From positions 4,892,001-4,956,000 of the forward strand of contig NZ_CP136520.1 in assembly GCF_032813545.1 (NCBI RefSeq): DNA of 64,000 bases, written 5' to 3'. Shown one piece after another: positions 1 through 8,869 of the stretch. Source of the stretch: Nodosilinea sp. E11. GTDB taxonomy: Bacteria; Cyanobacteriota; Cyanobacteriia; Phormidesmidales; Phormidesmidaceae. Position numbers and translations under genes: made by a program. The notes beneath the pieces were generated by a model, which saw only the letters and a program-made list of their open reading frames with translations, had not been told where the DNA came from and ran no database searches. The first letter of the stretch is position 1. Each line of letters starts with the position of its first letter.

Positions 1-637
1 CCAGACGACGAGGGGTAAACAAAATAAACCGGTCTTGGGGCCAGCCGAGGATTTCACGAGCCTGTTGGCGAGAAAGCGTATTTTGAAACTGTTGAGTGTC
101 TACCCCACCAGGGATGATGTGAATCTTTTCCCAAGGGATGCTGAACTCGCGATGCAAGATTTCACCGAAGGCTTTGCTGAGCACAATAAAGCGATCGCAC
201 CGACGATAAACCACGCCCTCTATCTGTTGCTTAAACCAGACACTCGCTTTACCAGCTCCTTCTGCTTGACTTTCAATGGCCCACGGTCCGTGAAAGCTGC
301 AGGTTACCGGCACATCTTTGGGTAGATGAGGCAGTGTCGCCAGGCCATTTAAGGCAAAGTGAATATTGACCGCGTCAGGCTTAGACAAAGCTAGGCCCTT
401 AGAAGCCTGATAACCAGATAGAAGACGGTGATGTAGCGATTGTGCTGGATCCGCTAAATTGTTGAACTCAATGGCTTTATCCCCGCTGTCTTTGGGCAGG
501 CCTAAACCAAAAAGAGAAATTTTGGTATCTAACCGACTGAGCGTATAGATAAGTTCGTAAATATAGCGATCTAAGCCGCCTGGTGCGCTAGGAAACCAAT
601 TATTGCCAACAATAGAAATCAAAGGAAAATTTTCCAT
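1..637 (-). CDS. Glycosyltransferase, GT4-like (partial, 3' end outside window)
   Basis: Reading the minus strand from an ATG at 637 gives an open frame of 212 codons that runs off the left edge. The N-terminus (MENFPLISIVGNNWFPSAPG) with the glycine pair GGLDRYIYEL is the typical first strand and helix of a GT-B glycosyltransferase acceptor domain. Further on I read FHGPWAIESQAEGAG and RFIVLSKAFGEIL, and then IHIIPGGVDTQQF, the inter-domain signature of GT4 enzymes. The nucleotide-sugar-binding half is only just entered. It lies 42 bp downstream of the exosortase gene and is the last visible member of the minus-strand polysaccharide run. Sugar donor and acceptor cannot be told from sequence. 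Confidence 0.85.
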   Translation of the reverse strand, partial: MENFPLISIVGNNWFPSAPGGLDRYIYELIYTLSRLDTKISLFGLGLPKDSGDKAIEFNNLADPAQSLHHRLLSGYQASKGLALSKPDAVNIHFALNGLATLPHLPKDVPVTCSFHGPWAIESQAEGAGKASVWFKQQIEGVVYRRCDRFIVLSKAFGEILHREFSIPWEKIHIIPGGVDTQQFQNTLSRQQAREILGWPQDRFILFTPRRL

Positions 638-679
638 ATAGTTTTTAGTTTAAAAATAAAACCCAGATCTAAAGTATAG

Positions 680-1573
680 CTAAAGCTTGCATAAACTAGA
701 CTTACTCCCATTTTCTCTTTTGCAGATTGCCATGCTCACATAATAAAAAACTGTGAACATAGCTCCAGAAATAAGTTGGCTGCCTAGGCCAGTATGCCAA
801 AATCGAAAAGCATCATCACCCCAGTAAACCACTGAGTACGTCAAAAGAATAATTCTGGGAACGTTGATGACTAGAGCAATGACTACACCTAGCAGGATAA
901 GTAGCCCTAACTTTCGGGGTCTAAGCCTGTAAAAAATCCCCATTACGAGACTTACCCCGGCTAGAATCATCGCCATACTAAATCCACTACAGCCATCGGC
1001 AATATCAACCCCCTTAGAACCGATCTGGATAACATTGCCTGCTACAATAGCAGGCTGTCCCATCAGGCTTAGCACTAAACCACTAATGCTAGCCATCAGC
1101 CGCTCAAGGGCATAGTTGGGAATTAACACCTTGCCAAGGGTATATCCCAAGTCAAGATACTTGGGTAAAAGTCCAAAGAAGATGAGCAGTATAGAAACCC
1201 AATAGTTGCGAATAAATTGATTGCCGAAAGTTGCCAATGAAACCCCAATCAGGGCAGTGCTCCAGGTAATTGCCTGTAGTGAATAGGATTCAAAAAAAAT
1301 AAAATACATGACAACTGCTCCAATAATTAGAGCATAGCCGACGATTTGATCTTCACTGTCAGATTTGAGCATTAACAGCTCATTTTTTTGAGTAAAAAAT
1401 TGATAAAGTCCTAAAGCAATAAAGCATACATTTAAAAAAACACTAGACGAACCCATGATTACTCGTTCGGTTATTAAATATATCCACAAAGGGATATAGG
1501 CCATGCCTGGAATGAGGCCAATAAAAATAACGCTATTATGCCAAGATCTAAAGGGAAATAATAGTAAATTCAT
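680..1573 (-). CDS. Exosortase/archaeosortase-family transpeptidase (cyanoexosortase type)
   Basis: A 297-residue polytopic membrane protein. Exosortases cleave the C-terminal PEP-CTERM tail of exported proteins and probably join them to a surface glycan. The three conserved catalytic residues are present: Cys195 in ADGCSGF, Arg240 in NVPRI and His260 in FWHTGLGS, each at the edge of a hydrophobic segment, in the family's order. It starts 1 bp after the stop of the upstream glycosyltransferase, so the two are surely co-transcribed. Exosortases often sit in polysaccharide loci, as here. I found no PEP-CTERM substrate in the window and no recognisable exosortase-associated partner. The subfamily (A, B or C) cannot be assigned by eye. 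Confidence 0.9.
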   Translation of the reverse strand: MNLLLFPFRSWHNSVIFIGLIPGMAYIPLWIYLITERVIMGSSSVFLNVCFIALGLYQFFTQKNELLMLKSDSEDQIVGYALIIGAVVMYFIFFESYSLQAITWSTALIGVSLATFGNQFIRNYWVSILLIFFGLLPKYLDLGYTLGKVLIPNYALERLMASISGLVLSLMGQPAIVAGNVIQIGSKGVDIADGCSGFSMAMILAGVSLVMGIFYRLRPRKLGLLILLGVVIALVINVPRIILLTYSVVYWGDDAFRFWHTGLGSQLISGAMFTVFYYVSMAICKRENGSKSSLCKL

Positions 1574-1574
1574 T

Positions 1575-2675
1575 TCATATAGTATTTAACGGCTTTCTTG
1601 TTATCGCTGACGTGTTATCAGGTGTCAGCTGCTGATAAACAGCCAAGGTTTCCTGAACAAGGCGGTCAACTTTCAGCCACCCCAAATTCTTTTTAGCCTG
1701 TTGCTGCCAAAACTCTAGCTTTTTTTGATCACCTAACAAATCAGCAATGACCGTTGCCAGCGCATCTACGTTCTGAGCTTCAAATAGAATGCCTGCCTTG
1801 CCCCGCTCTACGACCTCAGGGATACCATCTACATTACTGGCAATTACAGCGCAACCTGCCTCGCGTGCCTCAGCGATCGCTAAACCAAAAGGCTCACGAT
1901 GAGAAGCCAGCACAAATATGTCAGAGGAAAGTAAATATTTCTGAGGCTCTGGTTGAAAACCTTCAAAGTGAATACGGTGGGTAACCGATGTTTGATTGGC
2001 AGCGGCCTCTATTTGTGCTCGCCCGGAACCATCACCAACCAGATAAAGATGCGCTTTTGGAAATCGAGCGGCAATCTTTTCAAAGGCTTTGATCAGTTCA
2101 ATGTGTCCTTTACGAATATGAAGACCGGCTACAGTAACAATCGCTGGACTATGAATGAGCAAGGGGCGACAGCTAGCTAAAGGCCGAAACCGAGGACTAC
2201 CAATATTTGCATTTAGAACTACACAAAGTTTTTGTTTTGAAATGCCTCGCTGGTGCATCAATCGAGCCCCCGCTTTGCTGACAACAATTACTTTGTCGGC
2301 AAGCCCCATCAAAACAGCACTTTTTTGAAATTCATTATGAACTGTAGCTACTAAGCGGTATCTACCGAGGTTTTTTAGAAGCCATGCAGCGGTAACACTC
2401 ACCATAGTATGAGAATGGACAATATCAGGTTGAAAATCCCGCATAGCGGCAATATACTGTTTAAGATATTGAATGTATTTCCCTAACTTAGAAGACTGAT
2501 CTGCCTTGAAGTGTTGAACGCCATGTTGCCGCAATAACTTCTCATAATCGCCTCCCTTTGAGACGACACCCACCCTATGACCCAAATCTGCCTGTAGACA
2601 AGCCAAGTCAACAGCAACATTCACGCCGCCATTACCTGCCTCTCGCACATGCTCAACTAAATGTAAAATTTTCAT
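1575..2675 (-). CDS. Glycosyltransferase family 4
   Basis: 366 residues, the usual GT-B length. The N-terminal acceptor domain begins MKILHLVEHVREAGNGGVN, with the glycine-rich loop after strand 1. The C-terminal donor domain has TVAGLHIRKGHIELIKAF, LYLVGDGSGR and the EX7E-type motif at EPFGLAIAEAREAGCAVIAS, followed by DGIPEVV, which is typical of retaining GT4 enzymes. The gene is 16 bp downstream of a GT2 gene and 1 bp upstream of the exosortase gene, within the minus-strand exopolysaccharide run. It probably adds one sugar to a lipid-linked repeat unit on the cytoplasmic face. Which sugar is unknown. Confidence 0.92.
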   Translation of the reverse strand: MKILHLVEHVREAGNGGVNVAVDLACLQADLGHRVGVVSKGGDYEKLLRQHGVQHFKADQSSKLGKYIQYLKQYIAAMRDFQPDIVHSHTMVSVTAAWLLKNLGRYRLVATVHNEFQKSAVLMGLADKVIVVSKAGARLMHQRGISKQKLCVVLNANIGSPRFRPLASCRPLLIHSPAIVTVAGLHIRKGHIELIKAFEKIAARFPKAHLYLVGDGSGRAQIEAAANQTSVTHRIHFEGFQPEPQKYLLSSDIFVLASHREPFGLAIAEAREAGCAVIASNVDGIPEVVERGKAGILFEAQNVDALATVIADLLGDQKKLEFWQQQAKKNLGWLKVDRLVQETLAVYQQLTPDNTSAITRKPLNTI

Positions 2676-2691
2676 GTCTGCTCCTTTAATC

Positions 2692-3738
2692 CTAAGAGAG
2701 CAATTGGGAAAAGGCTTTGTCTTGTAACTCAGTAAAAGCTGTCTCTAGATGCCCCTCTTGAGAACTGTTTTGAAGCAAAGCTACGTACCGCTCAACTACA
2801 GTGAAAAGCTCTTCATTCCCCAAGGTTCTGATCTTTTGACTACGCTGTTCAGTGGATAGTTTTTTGGATAGTTCTCGAGTAATGCGAAAAAGCCTTTGAT
2901 AGGAATCACGACTTTCGCGGCAAGGAAATAATTTCTCAATGATATAAGCCGAATTTAACCAAGATGCCAAAAAGTAGCGAACATCGCTAGGTCGAGTCGT
3001 TTTACCCAAATCGTCATCATGATTAAGTTCAGCATCAATACGGCAAACTAATTTATGGTTTTGACCGATTCTGACTGACATGTCAACATCTTCATATAGA
3101 CCGTAATTTTTGAAATTTTCATCGAAATACTGATCGCCGATCGCTGACTTGCGATAATTCATATTTGCGCCCCAAAGTCGATCAATTGGAATTAGTGGTA
3201 AAGACTTTAGCTCGGTGGATAAAGGCTTAAACAGCTGAGTTTTTGACTTGGGTACGTGGATTCTCTGAGCTAGATGACCAAAACGGTGCCGCAAAAAATT
3301 TCGTAGTACGCGGCTGTAACGCTGCTTCGGATTATCAAATTGCCCCATAGAAACGCCATTAACGCCTCCGATCAAGCCGTTAGCATCCTTCTCGAAAACA
3401 TCAATGATTTTGTCAACATAAGTTGGGGTGACAAAGGCGTCATCATCAACAAAACATACGATATCTGTTTTGATTCGTGCTAGACCCAAATTCCTTTGTA
3501 ATGTTAATCCGGGTGAAGACGTAACCACATAGTTGCTGCTTGAGTCCGAAAACAAAGATTGATAAGACTCCACTAAGGTGTCTCTATAGGTCTCAGCGTT
3601 TGCTGTGGCATCTATTACCAAGAATTGATCTGGTTTTCGGTTAGATCTTTGCCAATGAGCCAAAGACTGTTCGAGAATAGATTTGCGGTTGTAGGTGCAA
3701 ACTACAACTCCAAAGCTCAGGTTTGATGAAGTCATCAA
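2692..3738 (-). CDS. Glycosyltransferase family 2 (GT-A fold)
   Basis: 348 residues. It opens with the GT2 strand and loop FGVVVCTYNRKSILEQSL, continues with a rhamnosyltransferase-like stretch (SSPGLTLQRNLGLARIKTD), and has the metal/nucleotide-binding acidic motif VCFVDDDAFVTP. The segment DRLWGANMNYRKSAI and the later YEDVDMSVRIG fit the acceptor-side ED motif. These features indicate an inverting GT2 enzyme. The C-terminal 100 residues are not recognised. A 389-bp spacer separates it from the next gene upstream, so it may head its own transcript with the two genes below it. The sugar is unknown. Confidence 0.9.
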   Translation of the reverse strand: MMTSSNLSFGVVVCTYNRKSILEQSLAHWQRSNRKPDQFLVIDATANAETYRDTLVESYQSLFSDSSSNYVVTSSPGLTLQRNLGLARIKTDIVCFVDDDAFVTPTYVDKIIDVFEKDANGLIGGVNGVSMGQFDNPKQRYSRVLRNFLRHRFGHLAQRIHVPKSKTQLFKPLSTELKSLPLIPIDRLWGANMNYRKSAIGDQYFDENFKNYGLYEDVDMSVRIGQNHKLVCRIDAELNHDDDLGKTTRPSDVRYFLASWLNSAYIIEKLFPCRESRDSYQRLFRITRELSKKLSTEQRSQKIRTLGNEELFTVVERYVALLQNSSQEGHLETAFTELQDKAFSQLLS

Positions 3739-4127
3739 AATTCTTCTCCAAAAATCAGTTCTTGACTATAAGATTACAGGATACGGAAAATCTGTATAAA
3801 CTTAACCATCCTTAGGGTAGGTATTTCGTATTTATGAAAAGGGTCTATTTCGCATATTTCCTGTGTGAATTGATTCAAAACTATGTAGCCATAGGCCTAC
3901 TTGATTTGAGAAGGTTTTGGGTGGCGACACTTGATTAAGTGATGTCATTCTGAACGATGGGAAAAGAGAATTTCGTGAGGGGTGGGAGACCTTAATCTGC
4001 GCCATCACCCTAGATAAAGGACAACAAGCTTATTCGGGAAAAATGGTTGAATTTACACAGGTTTAACTACAACTTAATTGACTGCTCAAATTTCTACTTA
4101 TGAATAACTTTTTGGCAACTATTTTTG
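3739..4127. other. Intergenic spacer inside the polysaccharide run
   Basis: 389 bp without a credible ORF, AT-rich, between two minus-strand glycosyltransferase genes. It is the longest break inside the otherwise tightly packed run, so an internal promoter for the leftmost genes is plausible. I see a small inverted repeat, CACTT-N4-AAGTG, at 3928-3941 but no clear -35/-10 pair and no T-tailed hairpin. Confidence 0.5.
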
Positions 4128-5258
4128 CTAAGTTAGAGATTTGATATAATCCAGGTATTCCAAAGCAATTTTCTCACAGCTAAACTCTTGAGCTTTTTTT
4201 TGTAGCAACTCAGAGTCAAGTGGATTGTCAAGAGTTTCTACGATAGCCTCCGCTAAAGCATTTGGTGATTCTACGGGGACTAACTGACCATAACGACCAT
4301 TTTCCAGAATCTCAGCAGGACCATCCGGGCAGTTTGTAGATACTACCGGTGTACCTGTAGCCATTGCTTCGACTAAGACATTGCCAAACCCTTCATACCG
4401 AGATGACAAAACAAAAACCTTAGCCTTAGCCATATAGGCGTAGGGATTTTCAGCAAAACCCGGTAGTGAAGCATCATCTTCAAGCTGCAACTCTCGAATT
4501 AGTTTTTCTAGATCAGAACGTTCATATCCCTCACCTCCAATAATAACTAGGCGACAGGGCCGCTGTTGTCTGACCACTGCAAAAGCTCGGATTAAGGTTG
4601 AAAAATCTTTTTGGTACATTAATCGTCCCGCCCCTAAAATGACTGGAGCTTCTGACGCTTGAAACCAGAGGTGATCGACAGGTTCTTGAGCTTTAAGATT
4701 TAGGTCGTCAGTAACCACAGGATTGTAGATCACCTTAATAGTTTCAAGAGGGACCTGAGCCATCGTTGAGACATCTTCGGCTACCCCCTTCGATACCGCA
4801 ATGATGCCGTCAGACCATGGATAGAGACGACGCACAAATACAGGCTTTATATGTTTGCCGAGGCCTGAAATTTTACCAAATTCGTTGGAGAGGTTAGAGT
4901 GAACGACCTGAATAATCTTAGTAGAACAGCGCGATAAGGCGCGTGCTGCATTAGCAATACCTACATAATCCACGTTCGCTACCATTACCTCGGGGTTGTC
5001 GCGTTCTAGATAAGCTTTGAGCTTGTATAGCTTTTTGAGGTAAACAGTTCGACTCAACGGCGTTTCGAGATCAATAACTCTTACGCCCTTAGGCACTGTT
5101 GACATGAATTTTTGATGTCTACCGCTCGTATCTGGGACGACTACATCGACTTGAATCCCCCAATCGACAAAAACTTTGGCCAAGTTTAAAACAACTCGCT
5201 CACCTCCCGCTCCAATTAAGGGGGGAAGAAAGAAGCTAATTCTTCCGTCAAATTTCAT
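4128..5258 (-). CDS. Glycosyltransferase family 4
   Basis: 376 residues with GT-B organisation. The N-terminal ISFFLPPLIGAGGERVVLNL has the double-glycine acceptor-site loop. DGIIAVSKGVAEDV and IKVIYNPVV mark the inter-domain region. The donor domain has ILGAGRLMYQKDFSTLIRAF, RLVIIGGEGYERSDLE, and the EX7E-type EGFGNVLVEAMATGTPVVST followed by CPDGPAEIL. This resembles GalNAc/glucosyl GT4 enzymes of capsule loci, but the sugar cannot be read from sequence. The ATG lies 12 bp after the stop of the Wzy-like polymerase gene upstream, so translation is probably coupled within one transcript. Confidence 0.92.
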   Translation of the reverse strand: MKFDGRISFFLPPLIGAGGERVVLNLAKVFVDWGIQVDVVVPDTSGRHQKFMSTVPKGVRVIDLETPLSRTVYLKKLYKLKAYLERDNPEVMVANVDYVGIANAARALSRCSTKIIQVVHSNLSNEFGKISGLGKHIKPVFVRRLYPWSDGIIAVSKGVAEDVSTMAQVPLETIKVIYNPVVTDDLNLKAQEPVDHLWFQASEAPVILGAGRLMYQKDFSTLIRAFAVVRQQRPCRLVIIGGEGYERSDLEKLIRELQLEDDASLPGFAENPYAYMAKAKVFVLSSRYEGFGNVLVEAMATGTPVVSTNCPDGPAEILENGRYGQLVPVESPNALAEAIVETLDNPLDSELLQKKAQEFSCEKIALEYLDYIKSLT

Positions 5259-5270
5259 GGCGATGTCTCC

Positions 5271-6731
5271 TTAGGATTGTGAAATCAATTTTTCTTTTTG
5301 GGGAGAGCGGTAGGGTGAAAATTGGTGATAGTTTACTGCGGCTAAGCTGAGGCCCAAAAATCCCCAAAGCACAAAACCGAAAACATTGGTGAAAATTTGA
5401 TTGAAGGCAAGTTGTGCAAAGATACCTAAAGCTACTGCCCTGGCTGCACTGCCAAAGGCGTCTGATCTAAGCTGCTTTATGCTAAATGATTTAACTAATA
5501 TCAACAAAATTCCACCAATATAGGGGATGGTGCCAAACCATCCAAATTGAAATAGCAGTGGAAAAATGGATGTGTCGGAACCTCCTAAGGCTGTTTTAGA
5601 ACCCGAGCCACCACCTAGGCCTAATCCTACAAACTCAGAGAGTGCCTCGCTGGAAAGCTGCTGATAACCTGCCGTTCTATCTTCTAAACTGGTGTCATCT
5701 CTACCATTAGTGAACGACTCAATCCTATCGGAAATTACTTCAGCAAAGGGTTCTATTTGAGTAAGAGGGACTACTACTAAAGCCATGACTAAAATAGTCA
5801 CTAACAAGCGCATTTGTAGTTTGAGATTGATAGATGGTAAAAACATCACAATAGAAGCTAGCCAGCCTATCCACCCCGATCGGGCCATGGTGAGTAAGAA
5901 TCCTAGGTAGCCCGTTCCAGCTGCTGCAAACTTGATGGCGCCTTGACCGCTAAAAATTAGAATTATACCGGCCAGCATAATGGCCGCGAACTCTTGGGGA
6001 GAGGTTGATGTCCCCCAAACCCGGAGGTCGAAAGGTACTGCCTTGCCAAAAGAGTTTACTCCGAGCTGGTCTAAATAGAATTTATCCCAGGCTGGAGCAA
6101 CGCAGTACTGAAAAATGCCGTAGGCACCCATCACTAACGTGCCCCAAATAAACGTAGTTAAGAGATGCCTGCGATAGTCGAGATAACTACGCCAGTTAAT
6201 AAAAATATGAAAGCCAAAGGCCATCGGTGCTAACCACTCTATGGCCCCCACAATAAACTGGGGACTAAGACGGCCATAGGCGATGCCCATCATCAGCGCA
6301 TAGGTCAGACCTAAAAAAGAGATGATGAATGGCATCCCCCCTTCTCGATGGCATTTTGGTAAATATTTGAATAAAGTGATCAACGAGATGGCTGCTACCA
6401 GAAGCGCTGCCAGCCCCCACCGTCCTGGAGTCACATAGCCGCTCTGATAATCAATAACCTTGCGGACTAATGAACCAAAGAACAACATCCACCAGGCAAA
6501 GCTAACGTACAAAAATGGGGCACGAAAATAGAGAAATAACCCTACCGCTACGGAACCGGCCGGGAAAACCAAAATTAATAGTTTGCCGGCCCTTGCTAAG
6601 AGACACAGCGCTATGAGAAGACCCCAGGCGGTCATTAGCGCTTTCCCCTGCTTTTCGCCAGCGCTTTGCTTACCTGACCCAAGAGTTGGAGACATGAAAT
6701 CTATAGCCTGAGTCATGGGAGGTTGCTGCAC
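5271..6731 (-). CDS. O-antigen ligase/Wzy-type polysaccharide polymerase
   Basis: 486 residues with roughly a dozen hydrophobic segments separated by short loops, and a larger soluble loop at about residues 325-370 (QIEPFAEVISDRIESFTNG onward). The segment GYLGFLLTMARSGWIGW, followed by a membrane span, matches the Wzy_C/RfaL pattern, where an arginine-serine-glycine group precedes a helix. Such proteins polymerise lipid-linked repeat units, or ligate them, on the periplasmic side of the inner membrane. It lies amid glycosyltransferases, 12 bp before one and 39 bp after another, so polymerase is the better guess. Wzy and ligase cannot be separated by sequence alone. Confidence 0.85.
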   Translation of the reverse strand: MQQPPMTQAIDFMSPTLGSGKQSAGEKQGKALMTAWGLLIALCLLARAGKLLILVFPAGSVAVGLFLYFRAPFLYVSFAWWMLFFGSLVRKVIDYQSGYVTPGRWGLAALLVAAISLITLFKYLPKCHREGGMPFIISFLGLTYALMMGIAYGRLSPQFIVGAIEWLAPMAFGFHIFINWRSYLDYRRHLLTTFIWGTLVMGAYGIFQYCVAPAWDKFYLDQLGVNSFGKAVPFDLRVWGTSTSPQEFAAIMLAGIILIFSGQGAIKFAAAGTGYLGFLLTMARSGWIGWLASIVMFLPSINLKLQMRLLVTILVMALVVVPLTQIEPFAEVISDRIESFTNGRDDTSLEDRTAGYQQLSSEALSEFVGLGLGGGSGSKTALGGSDTSIFPLLFQFGWFGTIPYIGGILLILVKSFSIKQLRSDAFGSAARAVALGIFAQLAFNQIFTNVFGFVLWGFLGLSLAAVNYHQFSPYRSPQKEKLISQS

Positions 6732-6770
6732 AGATAGTATGACGATCTAACTAAGTCTTTTGTTCTTCGT

Positions 6771-7736
6771 TCATGGATTAGGAGCTATGGAATGAGCGTG
6801 TGAGAGGGGTTGACGATCGCGAAGGATAGTTTGCCACCCTTGCCAACGTCCGCGCAGGCAGATCCACATCTTTTTTGGAGCGATGAAGCCATCACGCTTA
6901 AGAAATCTAAGACTTTGGGCTAACCCGTAAGCATCTCGGGTACCAATGAAAATACTCCATAGTATAAAAACTATTTGTCTCGGTAGCGACAGGTGCTCGA
7001 CGACAGCTACGGTTTCGTTATGAACCAGGTTAAAGTAGGCCACCTGATTGAACTGGTAGCGCTGATCTTCATCGAAACGATGGGCCAGATAGTGGTCAAC
7101 TAAAATGTGAGGGTCGTAGATCAACGTCCAGCCCTGGCGTTTGAGGGCGAGGCAAAAGGCAACTTCAAAATGTACTTGGGCACCGCTGCCTAGCATGCGT
7201 CGGTCAAACCGCAGACTGCCAATAGCACTGCGTCTAAAACTCATGTTGACGCCTTTGAGAATGTCAACTTCTCGGGCCGCACCAATGCCTTTATGGTGAT
7301 TGCCAATCAGTCGACCGTGCCATTGGAGTCGGCCAACCACTTCACTACTTCCCAAAAACCAGGGTTGTGGGTTTTGAATAATATCTCGTCCTCCCACACC
7401 ACCGACTTCGGGCTGGGCCACAAACTGCGCTTCTATTCTTTGAATCCAGTCTGGGTGAGGCGCAGCATCGTCATCGGTAAAGGCGACGATGTCACCCTGA
7501 GCGGCTTCTAAGCCCAGGTTCATGGCGGCTACAACTCCAGGCACCTTTACAGTCCGCGTCGTTAGGGGTAATCCATCGGTTGAGAATTGCTCAAGGGCAG
7601 CCCAGGTTTCGACATCATCCTCTCGGACCACCACAATAACTTCGCAGGGAGGAACGTTCTGCTGCTGTAGAGCCGTTAGGCAGCGAACCAGGTCTTTATG
7701 CCGCTTAAAGGTAGGGACAACAACAGTGGTTTTCAT
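6771..7736 (-). CDS. Glycosyltransferase family 2 (GT-A fold)
   Basis: 321 residues. The N-terminal VVVPTFKRHKDLVRCLTAL is the nucleotide-binding strand of GT2 enzymes; GVVAAMNLGLEAAQGDIVAFTDDDAAPHPDW carries the catalytic-metal acidic cluster in a context typical of succinoglycan or rhamnosyl transferases. VDILKGVNMSFRRSAI is an acceptor-side segment. The start ATG overlaps the stop of the upstream GT4 gene by 4 bp (7733-7736), which indicates translational coupling. The C-terminal region contains one hydrophobic stretch (IVFILWSIFIGTRD) that may attach it to the membrane. The sugar is unknown. Confidence 0.92.
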   Translation of the reverse strand: MKTTVVVPTFKRHKDLVRCLTALQQQNVPPCEVIVVVREDDVETWAALEQFSTDGLPLTTRTVKVPGVVAAMNLGLEAAQGDIVAFTDDDAAPHPDWIQRIEAQFVAQPEVGGVGGRDIIQNPQPWFLGSSEVVGRLQWHGRLIGNHHKGIGAAREVDILKGVNMSFRRSAIGSLRFDRRMLGSGAQVHFEVAFCLALKRQGWTLIYDPHILVDHYLAHRFDEDQRYQFNQVAYFNLVHNETVAVVEHLSLPRQIVFILWSIFIGTRDAYGLAQSLRFLKRDGFIAPKKMWICLRGRWQGWQTILRDRQPLSHAHSIAPNP

Positions 7737-8869
7737 TGAGGGCGACTCCTTTGATTCAGTGCCATTTGGTAAAGGTTGAGCCGTTGCTGGGCTAGAGTAG
7801 ACCAGCCAAACCCCTGGGCTGTGTTGTAGGCTTGGCGGCGAATCGTGTTTAAGAGCGAGCGATCGCAGATCAGTCGCTCCAGCGCTTGCTCAATAGCCTG
7901 ACTGTTGCCGATGGGCACTACTAGCGCATCGTGGTCAGCCGTCACGATCTCTAAAGGACCGGACGCAGCGGTGGTAACGGGGGCTAACCCAAGGGCCATG
8001 GCTTCAACCAAAACTTTGCCAAACCCTTCTGCCAAGGGAGTAAATAATTTGATGTGGTGATCGCTAAGTAGATTGGGCAACTGCTGGTGGTCAAAGCGGG
8101 GTATAACCTGAATGCGATCGCCCAGGTCGGGAGCAAAATCGGCTAAGACTTGCTCGACTGGGCAGTCGGTGCCAAGCAGGGTGAGCTTGACCTGAGGGTG
8201 GCGGGCTAAGATAGCATTTAGCGCTGGCACACTGTACTGAATGCCTTTACGGGCAATATAGGTGCCGATCTGAGCAATTTTCACGGGAGTAGTCGCTGTG
8301 TCCTCTAATGGGTCGAGGGGGCGATTTAAAAAGTTGTCAGGGATACCGTTGTGGGTGACAAAAGCATGGTCGGGGTCGAGCCTAAGGGTGTCAACCGCAT
8401 ATTTGAGATCGAGCTGATTGAGCAAAAACGCTAGGTCGGCGCAGCGCAACGACTGAGCTACCTCCCACAGGTGAAAGCCCCCCCGGTAAAGGGGATATTT
8501 CCAGCTGCGACGCTGCTTGCCCCGGTTTACTTCTTCTAAATATTGCAGATGAACAATGTGCTCTAGGCCATGGCTGCGGGTTACCAGCAGCGGCGATCGC
8601 TGACTTCGCAGCTGACCCCATAGCCAGGCATCGCCCGTGGAGGCGTCTACCACGTCGTAGCGATCGGCATGTTTGAGTAAATGACTAGCCAAGCAGGCCG
8701 GAAAAACCACTTCCTCAGAAAGTTTCTGAGCCCACTTAGGCAGGTGGTCAAAGGCGTAGTAGCTCACCTCATGTCCCAAGCTTTCGTAAGCTTGCCCCAG
8801 CTTGAGCACCGAACCCGGTGCCCCAGAATCGGGGTCGAGATAGTGGTGGATGGTCAGTAAAATTTTCAT
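7733..8869 (-). CDS. Glycosyltransferase family 4
   Basis: 378 residues, GT-B fold. The N-terminus MKILLTIHHYLDPDSGAPGS is followed by a loop with GAPG in place of the usual GG. The donor half has KIAQIGTYIARKGIQYSVPAL, KLTLLGTDCPVEQVL and an EX7E-like segment, EGFGKVLVEAMALGLAPVTT, then SGPLEIV. It overlaps its neighbours on both sides by 4 bp (8866-8869 and 7733-7736), so three glycosyltransferases are translated as a coupled block. It probably extends the repeat unit at the cytoplasmic membrane; donor and linkage are unknown. Confidence 0.9.
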   Translation of the reverse strand: MKILLTIHHYLDPDSGAPGSVLKLGQAYESLGHEVSYYAFDHLPKWAQKLSEEVVFPACLASHLLKHADRYDVVDASTGDAWLWGQLRSQRSPLLVTRSHGLEHIVHLQYLEEVNRGKQRRSWKYPLYRGGFHLWEVAQSLRCADLAFLLNQLDLKYAVDTLRLDPDHAFVTHNGIPDNFLNRPLDPLEDTATTPVKIAQIGTYIARKGIQYSVPALNAILARHPQVKLTLLGTDCPVEQVLADFAPDLGDRIQVIPRFDHQQLPNLLSDHHIKLFTPLAEGFGKVLVEAMALGLAPVTTAASGPLEIVTADHDALVVPIGNSQAIEQALERLICDRSLLNTIRRQAYNTAQGFGWSTLAQQRLNLYQMALNQRSRPQ

